Of a stretch of DNA of 64,000 nucleotides, positions 25,737 to 35,513 are shown one piece after another. Under the pieces are notes generated by a model that was not told where the DNA came from, searched no databases, and saw only the letters and a list, made by a program, of their open reading frames with translations. The translations under genes were made by a program, and so were the position numbers. The stretch comes from Colwellia demingiae (GTDB lineage Bacteria; Pseudomonadota; Gammaproteobacteria; Enterobacterales; Alteromonadaceae): NCBI RefSeq assembly GCF_007954275.1, contig NZ_VOLT01000007.1, forward strand, positions 186,001-250,000, given 5' to 3'. Position 1 is the first letter of the stretch, and every line of letters starts with the position of its first letter.

Positions 25737-27368
25737 ATGAGAGCAACTAAGCGCATTGCAGAAGCAACGCAAGAATCTTTACATCGAATCTTTACCATTG
25801 CTGAAGCTCCTGATTCTACATTGGGACGTCTTGAGCAAGAGATGTCGCAAAATTTAGTGGGTTTTTTAAATAATCACATTGTTGCTAGCAAAAATGCCCT
25901 AACGGATATTGAGCAAGATTTCATTAATGCTCGCATACCCGAGCAGCCTGAATTTGTTTCTGATCACATGCACCATTTACTCGATAAATTAGTCGCGCAG
26001 TCAGTTCATACATCAAGTCCTAGTTTTATCGGTCATATGACCTCAGCATTGCCCTCTTTTATTTTACCCTTGTCTAAGTTGATGGTGGGTTTAAATCAAA
26101 ATTTAGTTAAAGTTGAAACATCAAAAGCGTTTACGCCATTAGAGCGTCAAGTTTTAGGCATGATGCACAATTTGGTGTATCAGCAAGATGATGTTTTTTA
26201 CCAAAATTGGATGCATAGTGCTGAGCATTCTCTTGGCGCTTTTTGTTCCGGTGGTACTGTCGCTAATATTACAGCTTTGTGGGTCGCACGTAATAAGCTG
26301 TTAAAAGCTGATGGTGATTTCAGGGGCGTGGCTCGTGAGGGCTTACATCGTGCTATGAGGCATTATGGCTATCAAGACTTAGCTATTTTAGTGTCTGATC
26401 GTGGTCATTACTCATTGAAAAAGTCGGCTGATATTTTAGGTATAGGCCAAGAAAATGTTATTGCGATACCTACAGATGAGAATAATAAAATAGATTGCCA
26501 AAAGCTGGCGGAAAAATGTCAGCAACTTGCAGCACAAAATATAAAAGTACTCGCAATTGTTGGCGTGGCCGGTACAACTGAAACCGGTAATATTGACCCG
26601 CTTGATAAAATTGCTGCGATCGCTCAGCAAAATGAATGTCATTTTCATGTTGATGCCGCTTGGGGCGGAGCAACATTATTGTCGAACAAATACCGTCCTT
26701 TACTTAAAGGCATCGAACAAGCCGACTCAGTGACCATTGACGCACATAAACAGATGTATGTGCCTATGGGCGCAGGTTTGGTTATTTTTAAAGATCCAGC
26801 CTCGGTAAGTGCGATTGAGCATCATGCTGAATATATATTACGTAAAGGCTCAAAAGATTTAGGTAGTCATACTTTAGAAGGTTCTCGCCCGGGAATGGCG
26901 ATGTTAGTGTATGCGAGCTTGCATATTATTAGCCGACCAGGTTATGAAATGCTTATTAATCAGGCCATTGAAAAAGCAGAGTATTTTGCAGAGATTATTC
27001 ATCAACATGATGATTTTGAGCTAATTACTCGCCCTGAACTGTGTCTGTTAACGTATCGTTATGCACCTAAGTCAGTTCAGGCGCTATTAGCTCGAAATGA
27101 TGATGAAGCTAATAAGTCGGTGAATATGTTACTTGGTAAATTGACCAAGTTTATTCAAAAGCGTCAACGTGAGGATGGTCGCTCTTTTGTCTCACGAACC
27201 CGCATTGAAGTAAGTCGATATGGTGGTGAAAAAGTTATCGTTTTTAGAGTTGTGTTAGCAAATCCACTAACCACTAAAGAAATATTACAAGGTATATTGC
27301 AGCAGCAGTGTCAGTTAGCACAGGAAAGTGAGAAATTCTTACCTGAGTTGCTACAAGCAGCAAAATAA
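25737..27368 (+). CDS. panP: PLP-dependent aspartate 1-decarboxylase, PanP type
   Basis: A 543-residue group II PLP decarboxylase. The PLP-binding core is visible as HVDAAWGGATLLS and then TIDAHKQMYVPMGAG, with the Schiff-base lysine in DAHKQM. The length and sequence style match the Vibrio/Alteromonadales PanP proteins, which make beta-alanine from aspartate for pantothenate and CoA and replace the pyruvoyl enzyme PanD. A glutamate-decarboxylase-like activity remains possible, since the families are related. It is a single gene, ending at a strong bidirectional terminator shared with nagB. Confidence 0.8.
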   Translation: MRATKRIAEATQESLHRIFTIAEAPDSTLGRLEQEMSQNLVGFLNNHIVASKNALTDIEQDFINARIPEQPEFVSDHMHHLLDKLVAQSVHTSSPSFIGHMTSALPSFILPLSKLMVGLNQNLVKVETSKAFTPLERQVLGMMHNLVYQQDDVFYQNWMHSAEHSLGAFCSGGTVANITALWVARNKLLKADGDFRGVAREGLHRAMRHYGYQDLAILVSDRGHYSLKKSADILGIGQENVIAIPTDENNKIDCQKLAEKCQQLAAQNIKVLAIVGVAGTTETGNIDPLDKIAAIAQQNECHFHVDAAWGGATLLSNKYRPLLKGIEQADSVTIDAHKQMYVPMGAGLVIFKDPASVSAIEHHAEYILRKGSKDLGSHTLEGSRPGMAMLVYASLHIISRPGYEMLINQAIEKAEYFAEIIHQHDDFELITRPELCLLTYRYAPKSVQALLARNDDEANKSVNMLLGKLTKFIQKRQREDGRSFVSRTRIEVSRYGGEKVIVFRVVLANPLTTKEILQGILQQQCQLAQESEKFLPELLQAAK

Positions 27369-27410
27369 AACGGCAATTGGCTTCGACTCAGATAATATTT
27401 ATTCTGGATA

Positions 27411-27457
27411 AAAGGCTCAAGTTATACTAATTATATTAGTTAACTTGAGCCTTTTTT
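27411..27457. terminator. Bidirectional terminator between panP and nagB
   Basis: AAAGGCTCAAGTTA and TAACTTGAGCCTTT form a 14-bp stem, with an inner ACTAA/TTAGT stem in the loop, flanked by A- and T-runs. It serves both convergent genes. Confidence 0.85.
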
Positions 27458-27498
27458 AAAACTGTCGGCTAAAATTTTTACAAGCTCGCCGTATGCTC

Positions 27499-28305
27499 TT
27501 AATAGTTATGGTATAAGCCAAACTCTTGGTTTATCTTCACGTTTTGTTTATCAGCCCAAACGTAATATTCATGATCTTCTAACTCGCTTGCTGCTTCTTT
27601 ATCAAGTAGTACAATGGCATTTTCATGCAGTTGTAAAGATGATGCGGGACAAACTGCTGATAAAGGGCCTGTAACCATATCTTTTACTGCTTTTGCTTTA
27701 CTTTTACCCGTTGCCATAAGTAGTACATATCTGGCATCTAGAATGGTAGCAATACCCATAGTCATGGCTAAGGTTGGTTGAAATTCATCAGCAGCAAATA
27801 AACGACTGTTATCATTAAGTGTTTGTTGAGTTAGTGTTTTAATACGAGTACGAGAAGCTAAACTTGAAGTAGGCTCGTTGAAGCCTATATGACCATTGGC
27901 ACCTATACCTAATATTTGTAAATCTATACCGCCGGCTTGAGCTATTTTATCTTCGTAATCTAAACCTTGTTCTCTAGGATTCTCACCTTGGTTACAAGTA
28001 GGTAAAAATGTCTTCAATTTATTGATATCAACATGATTGAACAAGTTCTCATTCATGAAGTGACGATAACTTTGTTGATTTATTTCATTAATACCTAAGT
28101 ATTCGTCTAAATTGAAACTTGTGGTGTTACTAAAACTAAGCTCACCAGCTTTATACTTGTTAACCAATTCGTGATAAAGGCTAATTGGCGTACTGCCGGT
28201 TGCTAAACCTATCACAGGGTTGGATTTTTTATTGATTAGTTCTGCCACCCATTCTGCAGCATTTTCGGCAACTTGTTGTGCATTATCAAAAATAATAACT
28301 TGCAT
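27499..28305 (-). CDS. nagB: Glucosamine-6-phosphate deaminase
   Basis: At 268 residues it matches the E. coli NagB type (266). It converts glucosamine-6-phosphate to fructose-6-phosphate and ammonia. Visible motifs are GLATGSTPISLYHEL for phosphate binding, FNLDEYLGI and LGIGANGHIGFNEP, which carry the catalytic acid and His. It stands apart from the other GlcNAc genes, more than 10 kb away. A NagR-type operator with an embedded -35 element upstream (28406-28419) ties it to that regulon. A terminator shared with panP follows. Confidence 0.95.
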   Translation of the reverse strand: MQVIIFDNAQQVAENAAEWVAELINKKSNPVIGLATGSTPISLYHELVNKYKAGELSFSNTTSFNLDEYLGINEINQQSYRHFMNENLFNHVDINKLKTFLPTCNQGENPREQGLDYEDKIAQAGGIDLQILGIGANGHIGFNEPTSSLASRTRIKTLTQQTLNDNSRLFAADEFQPTLAMTMGIATILDARYVLLMATGKSKAKAVKDMVTGPLSAVCPASSLQLHENAIVLLDKEAASELEDHEYYVWADKQNVKINQEFGLYHNY

Positions 28306-28391
28306 GTTTTTTCCTTAGAAAAATGAAAATAAATAGCACTGTACGCTTCAACTTAAAGCGATAAACTTTTTATCACGATTAATATTATATA

Positions 28392-28420
28392 ACCTTATTA
28401 AAAAATGACAGCGCTGTTAA
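28392..28420 (-). promoter_or_regulatory. NagR operator A and nagB promoter
   Basis: The palindrome TGACAGCGCTGTTA lies at 28406-28419. On the minus strand TTAACA (28420-28415) is followed after 17 nt by TAAGGT (28397-28392), giving -35 and -10 boxes for nagB. A bound repressor would cover the -35 box. The spacer sequence is nearly the same as at the nagR-pgi site. Confidence 0.75.
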
Positions 28421-28572
28421 TTATTGGTTTTGTTTCTTGATGATTTTATATAACTATTCCTCTTCACTTAACTTTATATAAATAATAGCTTTCTTTTGCT
28501 AAATTTTTAGACTTAATGTTGTATTGAGCGCATAGTAAAATCACTTCTAAGATAAACAAAAATGAATGGTCT

Positions 28573-30033
28573 ATGATAAATAATCAACATCCTCAAACGA
28601 CAGCGCAATGGATTGATCTTATAGCCAATAGTGAATTACCTGCTATAACCTCCACCGCTAGGATGTTAGATAAATTTTCTAATGATGATAAGTCATCGCT
28701 ACCGAAATTAAGTGAAGCGATTTTGCATGATCAAGGGCTATCTTCATGCTTGCTTAAAGTTGCTAATAATATTCAACATATTAGCATTAATAAAGTCACG
28801 ACTGTCTCTCGTGCGTCCGTAGTACTTGGTATTCAATCTGTTAAAAATATCTGCTTAACAGCAAAGTTAGTCTCTAGTTTATTAGCGTCGAAGAGCCTTG
28901 ATATTAATGTTTATGAACAGTTGACCCAACTTATGGCTAATTCATTTTATGCCGGTATGTTAGCTAAAATGATGGTGCCTAATTATAGCGAGGAGATACA
29001 AGAGGAAGTATACCTTGCAGCTATGTTATATCGTATAGGTGAAAGTGCATTTTGGAGTGCCGGTGGTGATACCGCTAAAAAACTGGCAAATTATGAAGCC
29101 AAATCACCTCAAGATTTTAATCAATATTGTCGGCAAGAAATGGGCATTAATTTTGGCGAATTGAGTAAAGGGCTTGCTGGTACTTGGAACTTGAGTGATT
29201 TATTAATCAAGGCACTCGACCAACCAACCACGCGTACTGATGAAGTGAAAGTTATTTACTTTGCTGACAAACTCAGCGCTATTATTGCAAAGCCAGAAGG
29301 CTGTGAAGAAGACTATCATGAATTGCTTAAAGAAATTTCCACTATCGTGGGTATCTCTGTGAGGCAATTAACGGTAAGAATTGAGCATACGCGCGAGCAG
29401 GCTGAAAAGTTACTGTCATCTTATGGTGCTGAAATATTAACAGAACGAATTAAAAGTTTACCAACGGCCGAAGACTTTAAATCCCTTGGAGGGGACTTTG
29501 ATAATAAAGAGGTTGTCAGTAGAGATAAAGCATTACTAAATGGTTTTATGAAGCTAACAAAGTTGATTAAAAACAGTAAGGACTTTAATGAATATTTACA
29601 GTTAGCACTGGAAAACTTAGCCCTTACCTTTGCCTTTGACCGTAGCTCTTTTTTAATGCTAGTAGACAATAGAGCTCGAGTTAAGTCGCGATTAGTAGTT
29701 AATAAAAATGCCCAAGAAGATACTAGTAAAATTAATATTGATATCAAGCATAGTGATAATGTTATTGCTAGGGTGATTAGTACAGATACAGCTACTCTGA
29801 TCAATGATCATCAAGAAGTTCGTTGGCGTGATTTAATTACCCAAGAAATTAGTGAGGTAATTGAAGATGGTGCTATAGCTTTTGTTCCTGTCAAAATAGG
29901 CGGTAAAGCAATAGGCGTGATATGTTTGCAATTACTTAGCCCAAAACAAAAGATAGAGACACAAGATTTCCAACAAATATGTGCTTTTATTGATCACCTC
30001 AACATGTGTTTAACCATGATAAAGTACAGCTAA
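28573..30033 (+). CDS. HDOD domain protein with C-terminal GAF domain
   Basis: A 486-residue cytoplasmic signalling protein. Residues about 15-220 form an HDOD domain (ILHDQGLSSCLLKVANN, VSRASVVLGIQSVKNICLTA), which resembles HD phosphohydrolases but lacks their metal-binding HD pair. Residues about 325-480 look like a GAF sensor domain (FAFDRSSFLMLVDNRARVK, AIAFVPVKIGGKAIGVICL). HDOD proteins act in regulation of motility, stress or cyclic-nucleotide signalling. There is no neighbour that fixes its role. The NagR site in the upstream gap is oriented for nagB and shows no good -10 toward this gene. Confidence 0.85.
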   Translation: MINNQHPQTTAQWIDLIANSELPAITSTARMLDKFSNDDKSSLPKLSEAILHDQGLSSCLLKVANNIQHISINKVTTVSRASVVLGIQSVKNICLTAKLVSSLLASKSLDINVYEQLTQLMANSFYAGMLAKMMVPNYSEEIQEEVYLAAMLYRIGESAFWSAGGDTAKKLANYEAKSPQDFNQYCRQEMGINFGELSKGLAGTWNLSDLLIKALDQPTTRTDEVKVIYFADKLSAIIAKPEGCEEDYHELLKEISTIVGISVRQLTVRIEHTREQAEKLLSSYGAEILTERIKSLPTAEDFKSLGGDFDNKEVVSRDKALLNGFMKLTKLIKNSKDFNEYLQLALENLALTFAFDRSSFLMLVDNRARVKSRLVVNKNAQEDTSKINIDIKHSDNVIARVISTDTATLINDHQEVRWRDLITQEISEVIEDGAIAFVPVKIGGKAIGVICLQLLSPKQKIETQDFQQICAFIDHLNMCLTMIKYS

Positions 30034-30178
30034 ACTATTAATATTAAGGTTTTCATTAGGTCAGAATTAAGTAAATGCGTTTATAAATGTTGGTACAATT
30101 AGTTACTCGTTTTAGCAAGTCTTCTGATAAACTAGCGAGAATTTTATTTGTTAATGCACGTCTGTGCCAAAATTCCCA

Positions 30179-30694
30179 ATGACCCAACCTAGTTCATATA
30201 CAGCCAGCTTTACTTTAGATAAAGCCCACTATAGCGAATGCTACACTCAATCAAGTACCTTATCACATGATAAAAAAACCTACTTTAAAGCCAACGTTTT
30301 AACTGTCTTTGGTTTGATCATTTTGTTAGCTACGCCTGTGAATCCTTACGCAGCTTGGTTTGTCATTGCTTTAGGACTCTTGGAAACGATTAGTGTTTAT
30401 TATCATAAACCTTGGTGGGTGATTAGGCAGATGCTTAGTAAGGCCTCTCATAGTGAAGTAAAACTGACCATTGATGAACAAGGTATTTTGACAGAATCAT
30501 TCCATATAAATAACCGAATTTTGTGGTCTGATGTAACACTTGTTACTGAAACTGAACTAGGATTTTTGATTTACTTTAGCCTAGGTAAAACAGCTATGGG
30601 CAAAGATATTGCCAGTAAAAGCTACATATCTAAAAGTTGTTTATCGGATGATGCTATCGCTTTTATAGGGCAGAAAAATCCTACTGTTGCTTAG
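30179..30694 (+). CDS. YcxB-like membrane protein
   Basis: About 171 residues. Two hydrophobic segments near residues 40-80 (VFGLIILLATPVNPYAAWFV, IALGLLETISVYY) are followed by a soluble C-terminal domain of the YcxB type (VKLTIDEQGILTES, ILWSDVTLVTETELGFLIYF). The function of the family is unknown. The start is uncertain: a GTG at 30164 would add five residues, and neither start has a clear ribosome site. It is followed by a TauE-like gene 43 bp later. Confidence 0.65.
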   Translation: MTQPSSYTASFTLDKAHYSECYTQSSTLSHDKKTYFKANVLTVFGLIILLATPVNPYAAWFVIALGLLETISVYYHKPWWVIRQMLSKASHSEVKLTIDEQGILTESFHINNRILWSDVTLVTETELGFLIYFSLGKTAMGKDIASKSYISKSCLSDDAIAFIGQKNPTVA

Positions 30695-30737
30695 GTTAAT
30701 ACGAGTAAAACAAGTCAATTCAAAGTAAAAAACACCA

Positions 30738-31616
30738 ATGGCTAATATAACTAAACAAGCATTTATGCGGTTATCAAACCCAAAGTTTATAGTGCTATTT
30801 TTGATGTTATGGTCAGGCTTACTATTGAGCTCTAGCCATACATTGAGTGAATTAGCTGGTTATACATTTTTTACCTTTTTAGGCACTTTAGGCGCCATTT
30901 TTGCTAACTCAACTGGAGCTGGCGGCGGTGTAGTGTTTATTCCCATGTTTACCCAGCTTAACTTTACTGAGCAACAATCAATTGCGACAAGCTTTGCTAT
31001 CCAATGTTTTGGTATGACCGCTGGTGCTGTTACTTGGTGGCATCATTACAAAACAGAAAAAACCAGCCTACGTTTATGGCAAGGTTTTAAACGTATTATC
31101 AGTGTGACTACTATCGCTTCGATAATCGGTCTCAATGCTATATTTTTCTTCCAAGTAAATTCACCTGCTGCTTTGCATACTAGCTTTAGCTGGTTTTCAC
31201 TGCTGTTGGGATTCTTCATTATATTGACTATTTATTTGCTGCAACCGCATCGGGAGCGCAGCCAATTATATTATGTCGACTATATTTTTCTGGTGCTCAT
31301 CGGTTTATTTGGTGGTGCAGTTACGGCTTGGTTAAGTGTTGGTGTTGGTGAGTTATTAGTTATTTACCTGTTGCTACGTCATTTTGATATCAGTATGGCA
31401 GTAGCAGCCGCTGTAATTGTTTCCGCAATCAGTGTGTGGACGGCGATTGCACAAGTAAACAGCGACGTTTATTGGCAAGTTGTTTTATTCGCGGGTCCAG
31501 GGGCAGTTCTGGGTGGCATATTTGCTAAAACGTTAGTAACCCATTTATCGGCAATTAAGTTGAAATTGTTTTTTGCTTGTTGGTTACTGTTAAGTGGTGT
31601 GGTGGGTTTAAGTTAA
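30738..31616 (+). CDS. TauE/SafE family sulfite/anion exporter-like permease
   Basis: A 292-residue polytopic inner-membrane protein with about eight helices. The two family repeats are visible as TGAGGGVVFIPMFTQLNFTE and GLFGGAVTAWLSVGVGELLV. Family members export sulfite, sulfoacetate or other organic anions, but the specificity cannot be read here. The spacing to the iron transporter operon (over 100 bp, with its own promoter) suggests a separate unit. Confidence 0.85.
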   Translation: MANITKQAFMRLSNPKFIVLFLMLWSGLLLSSSHTLSELAGYTFFTFLGTLGAIFANSTGAGGGVVFIPMFTQLNFTEQQSIATSFAIQCFGMTAGAVTWWHHYKTEKTSLRLWQGFKRIISVTTIASIIGLNAIFFFQVNSPAALHTSFSWFSLLLGFFIILTIYLLQPHRERSQLYYVDYIFLVLIGLFGGAVTAWLSVGVGELLVIYLLLRHFDISMAVAAAVIVSAISVWTAIAQVNSDVYWQVVLFAGPGAVLGGIFAKTLVTHLSAIKLKLFFACWLLLSGVVGLS

Positions 31617-31640
31617 GCTGCAATAAATAAAAGTAAACCT

Positions 31641-31692
31641 CAATGAGAATGATTCGTAAATAGCTTGACAGTTGTTGTTGTCCTTGTACAAT
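31641..31692 (+). promoter_or_regulatory. Fur-like box and promoter of iron transporter operon
   Basis: AATGAGAATGATTCGTAA (about 31642-31659) has the GAATnATTC core of a Fur box but is imperfect at the edges. Immediately downstream is a very good sigma-70 promoter: TTGACA (31665-31670), 16 nt, TACAAT (31687-31692). The start codon of the binding protein is 31 bp after the -10. Iron repression is inferred from position and gene function. Confidence 0.65.
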
Positions 31693-31723
31693 TCGCTCAT
31701 AATATTTTATTGAGACACAACTT

Positions 31724-32734
31724 ATGTTGAGAAAGTCGTTTACTACCTTATTTATTGCACTATTTTTTATGGTAACTTTTAGCGCCAGTGCTAGTGATGA
31801 AGTTAATGTTTACTCTTACAGACAACCTTTTCTTGTAGAACCTTTATTTACCCAATTCACTGAGCAAACCGGTATTAAAGTGAATGTGGTTTTTGCTAAA
31901 AAGGGTATGGCTGAGCGTTTAGCGCGTGAAGGTAAATATAGCCCTGCCGATATATTACTTACCACAGATATTAGTCGTTTGATTGAATTACGTGATAAAG
32001 ACTTAGTACAAGCAGTTAACTCTTCTGTCTTACGTAGTTCAATCCCTAAACAATACCAAGCACAAGATAATACTTGGTTTGCCTTAACTACGCGGGTTCG
32101 TAATATATATTCAGCGAAACGTTTAGGGAAAATAGATCTCAATTATGAATACTTAGCAGATGAAAAATATAAAGGTCGTATTTGTACGCGTAGCGGTAAA
32201 CACCCTTATAACGTTGCCTTAGTTGCTTCTATGATCAGTGAACATGGTGAAGCTTACACTTTAGATTGGCTGAAAAAAGTTAAGAATAATTTAGCCCGTA
32301 AGCCACAGGGCAGTGATCGTGGTCAAGTACAAGCGATCCATCAAAAACTGTGTGATATTTCGTTAGGTAATAGTTACTACTTTGGCAAGATGCTAAAAGA
32401 TGAAAAGCAGAAAATATGGGCTGATGAAGTCTATATTAACTTTCCTAACCAAAACAATCGTGGTGCCCATATTAATATTTCAGGCATTGCCATGGCCAAA
32501 TACGCTCCAAATGTAGAAAACGCTCAAGCATTAATGGAGTTTTTAGTCTCTAAACCTGCACAAGCGTTATATGCACAAACGAATATGGAATATCCTGTTC
32601 GAGAAGACGTTGCTGTATCCAAGTTGGTTGCTTCTTGGGGCGGTTACAAAGCGGATGATTTACCGCTAGAAGATATTGCTAAAAACCGTACAACAGCGTT
32701 AAAACTAATAGACCAAGCACAGTTTGATTTGTGA
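31724..32734 (+). CDS. fbpA: Ferric-iron ABC transporter substrate-binding protein
   Basis: A 336-residue periplasmic protein with a signal peptide (LFIALFFMVTFSASA, cleavage near ASAS-DE). It belongs to the FutA/IdiA/FbpA class, with VNVYSYRQPFLVEPLF at the start of the mature domain and a tyrosine pair in the iron site (GNSYYFG). It would bind Fe3+ and pass it to the permease. It overlaps the permease gene by 4 bp (GTGA). A Fur-like box and a strong promoter lie upstream. Confidence 0.88.
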   Translation: MLRKSFTTLFIALFFMVTFSASASDEVNVYSYRQPFLVEPLFTQFTEQTGIKVNVVFAKKGMAERLAREGKYSPADILLTTDISRLIELRDKDLVQAVNSSVLRSSIPKQYQAQDNTWFALTTRVRNIYSAKRLGKIDLNYEYLADEKYKGRICTRSGKHPYNVALVASMISEHGEAYTLDWLKKVKNNLARKPQGSDRGQVQAIHQKLCDISLGNSYYFGKMLKDEKQKIWADEVYINFPNQNNRGAHINISGIAMAKYAPNVENAQALMEFLVSKPAQALYAQTNMEYPVREDVAVSKLVASWGGYKADDLPLEDIAKNRTTALKLIDQAQFDL

Positions 32735-34359
32735 TAGCGCTGTATAACAGTAGATCATGGAAGTTATCTAGCTATATAATTGCATTGGTATTGATAGTGC
32801 CAGTGTTGGTTATGCTAGTCGGTGGCGTTAGTGCTTCAACGCAGCTGTATGCTCATTTATGGCAAACAGTGCTACCCAGTTATCTTGAAAACACCTTATT
32901 ACTTGCTTTCTGGGTGGTGTTATTGGCGTTATTTTTTGGCGTATTTAGTGCCGCTATCATCACGCAAACCAACATTGTATTTAAGCAGCAGCTACGTTGG
33001 TTGTTACTATTACCCTTAGCTATGCCTGCGTATTTAGTTGCTTACCTTTATACTGACTTATTTGATTACGCTGGCCCAGTTCAGCGCGCTTTAAGAGCCT
33101 GGTTTGGTTGGCAATCGCCAACTGATTATTGGTTTTTTGATATTCGTACCTTACCCGGTGCTGCTTTAATGCTGGCACTGGTGTTATTTCCTTATATTTA
33201 TATGCTAACGCGTGGCGCTTTTGAACAACAAGATCAAAACTTAATTCGAGCGAGTCGATTACTTGGCTTAACCGCTAAGCAGAGCTTCTTTAAAGTTGCT
33301 CTACCCTTGGCAAGACCTGCTATTGCTGTTTCGGCCAGTCTTGTCTTAATGGAAACCTTAGCTGATTTTGCTACTGTACAATATTTCTCTGTTAATACCT
33401 TAACGACTGCTATTTATGATACTTGGCTTGGTTATGGCGACCTCGGCGCGGCCAATGCTTTAGCTAGTATTTTGATGTTATTAGTACTTTTTGTCGTGTT
33501 AGCTGAACAACGAAGTAGGGCAGGGTTACGACACCAAAGCGCTAGACCTAACTTAACACGAGAACTGATACAGTTATCTTTCGGACAACAATTTATAGCA
33601 AGTGTTTTTTGCTGGGCACTGGTCATTTTAGGTTTCTTATTACCGATAACCCTATTGATCATTATGGCTGTGCAATACAGTGATGTTGCGCAATTATCTG
33701 TTTTATTATCTACCGGTATCAATTCACTGAAAGTGTCTGTATTTGCAGCAACAATTGCGGTCATTATCGCTTTATCATTGGGTTTATATCAGCGTTTACA
33801 TAATGATAAGTTTCGTCAGATCCCGCAACTGATATCAGGCTTTGGTTATGCAGTACCTGGAACCGTTTTAGCTATGGCGATGCTGTCGACATTAGGACCA
33901 CTAGATCATTGGCTTAACGGAGTTGTTGAATTTATAGGTTTTACCGCGCCAGGATTAATATTATCAGGCTCTTTGTTTGCTGTTGTCTTTGCACTGGTCG
34001 TTCGCTTTTCAGCGATAGCTAATGGCACCATTGCGAGCGGTATAAAACAAATTCCTCGATCACTGGATTATGCACCCGCAAGCTTAGGCGTTAATTTAAT
34101 AGGAAGCTTAACTAAGGTACATTTACCTATTTTAACTCCGGCAATACTAGTGGCGTGGTTATTAGTTTTTGTTGAAGCAATGAAAGAATTACCGGCAGTA
34201 TTATTACTACGACCCTTTAATTTTGAAACGTTAAGTAGTCAAATTTATCAGCTTATTTCTGATGAAATGTTAGAACAAGGCGCTTTAGGGGCAATCCTCA
34301 TTGTGTTATTTGGTCTATTACCAATAGTGCTACTGAATAATAGTAAGGAAAAAGTATGA
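32731..34359 (+). CDS. fbpB: Ferric-iron ABC transporter permease
   Basis: A 542-residue, double-length permease with two homologous halves of six helices each, as in FbpB/SfuB. The EAA-type loops are visible as IRASRLLGLTAKQSFFKVAL and then DYAPASLGVNLIGSLTKVHL. The start is GTG, overlapping the stop of fbpA (GTGA). It overlaps the ATPase gene by 4 bp (ATGA). With the proteins on both sides it forms a complete ferric importer in the inner membrane. Confidence 0.9.
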   Translation: MIALYNSRSWKLSSYIIALVLIVPVLVMLVGGVSASTQLYAHLWQTVLPSYLENTLLLAFWVVLLALFFGVFSAAIITQTNIVFKQQLRWLLLLPLAMPAYLVAYLYTDLFDYAGPVQRALRAWFGWQSPTDYWFFDIRTLPGAALMLALVLFPYIYMLTRGAFEQQDQNLIRASRLLGLTAKQSFFKVALPLARPAIAVSASLVLMETLADFATVQYFSVNTLTTAIYDTWLGYGDLGAANALASILMLLVLFVVLAEQRSRAGLRHQSARPNLTRELIQLSFGQQFIASVFCWALVILGFLLPITLLIIMAVQYSDVAQLSVLLSTGINSLKVSVFAATIAVIIALSLGLYQRLHNDKFRQIPQLISGFGYAVPGTVLAMAMLSTLGPLDHWLNGVVEFIGFTAPGLILSGSLFAVVFALVVRFSAIANGTIASGIKQIPRSLDYAPASLGVNLIGSLTKVHLPILTPAILVAWLLVFVEAMKELPAVLLLRPFNFETLSSQIYQLISDEMLEQGALGAILIVLFGLLPIVLLNNSKEKV

Positions 34360-35483
34360 CCGCTTTGTTAACCACCCAGTCACCTATTAAGCCCATTGCT
34401 CTGCTAACAATCGAACAACTTTCGATAACACTGCAAGAGAAAGTGGTTTTATCAACGTTGGATTTGAGTCTTGATGAAGGTGATATCTTAGGTCTCGTGG
34501 GCGCAAGTGGTTGCGGAAAAACAACTTTACTTAATGCTATTGCTGGTTTTAGTAAGCCAACTAAAGGAAAGGTAATCATTGACGGTCACTTACTTAGTAG
34601 TAATGGACTTAGTGGTGGTGAATACAGCGTACCAGCAGAGCAGCGTCAAGTAGGCATGATTTTCCAAGATTATGCGCTATTTCCTCACTTAACGGTAAAA
34701 GAGAACATTGCTTTTGGGCTAGGAAAGCTAGGTAGGGCTGAGCAACTTGAACAAATTGGCCACTTACTTACTTTATTAAAGCTAAATGAATATCGTGATA
34801 GTTATATTCATCAGCTTTCTGGTGGTCAGCAACAGCGTGTAGCAATTGCGAGAGCATTAGCACCAAAACCTAAATTGCTTTTACTTGATGAACCTTTTTC
34901 AAATATCGATGCCCGCCTTAGAAATGAATTGATGGTAGAGATAAGGCAACTGTTAAAGCAGTTTAAGATGACTGCTATTTTTGTAACCCACAACAAAGAT
35001 GAAGTCTTCACCTTTGCTGACAAAATGGCCGTAATGGCACAGGGAAAATTATTGCAACTTGATGCGCCTAATATTGTTTGCCAGCAACCGAATAGTTATC
35101 AGGTTGCTGACTTTTTACAGCTTGGCAGTTGGCTTCCTTGCCAAGTTAATTCAGCAAATGTGCATAGCTTGTTAGGTGATTTTGATATAGCGAATAGTGG
35201 CGATAAGCAAACAGGCTTAGCTTATTTACTCGTCAAACCCTCTAAATTACAGCTCAATTCTTTAGTCGATAAACAAAATATTGCTAATGCACAAGTTGAA
35301 TACATTAGTGTTACTGAGCAGGGGTATCATTATTATTTGAGCAGCTTAGATGGCCTCGCTAAAGATAAGTCTTTGGCATTTTCTAAGCTTAGTTTATACA
35401 GTGATATTGCTCTATCATTCAAGCAAAAAGTGGCAGTTAGCATTAAGCCTCATGATTTTTTATTTTTTAATAAAAATAACTAA
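34356..35483 (+). CDS. fbpC: Ferric-iron ABC transporter ATP-binding protein
   Basis: A 375-residue importer ATPase. Walker A is GASGCGKTT, the Q-loop MIFQDYALFPHLTV, the signature LSGGQQQR and Walker B LLLLDEPFSNIDA. The C-terminal 120 residues form a TOBE-like regulatory domain (YLLVKPSKLQLNSL). It completes the operon through a 4-bp start/stop overlap with the permease. The arrangement, with the Fur-like box upstream, identifies an iron rather than a sulfate or putrescine system, though the ATPase alone would not. Confidence 0.9.
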   Translation: MTALLTTQSPIKPIALLTIEQLSITLQEKVVLSTLDLSLDEGDILGLVGASGCGKTTLLNAIAGFSKPTKGKVIIDGHLLSSNGLSGGEYSVPAEQRQVGMIFQDYALFPHLTVKENIAFGLGKLGRAEQLEQIGHLLTLLKLNEYRDSYIHQLSGGQQQRVAIARALAPKPKLLLLDEPFSNIDARLRNELMVEIRQLLKQFKMTAIFVTHNKDEVFTFADKMAVMAQGKLLQLDAPNIVCQQPNSYQVADFLQLGSWLPCQVNSANVHSLLGDFDIANSGDKQTGLAYLLVKPSKLQLNSLVDKQNIANAQVEYISVTEQGYHYYLSSLDGLAKDKSLAFSKLSLYSDIALSFKQKVAVSIKPHDFLFFNKNN

Positions 35484-35513
35484 TCCCTTAACAATCACGT
35501 CCATTGCAAGGTG

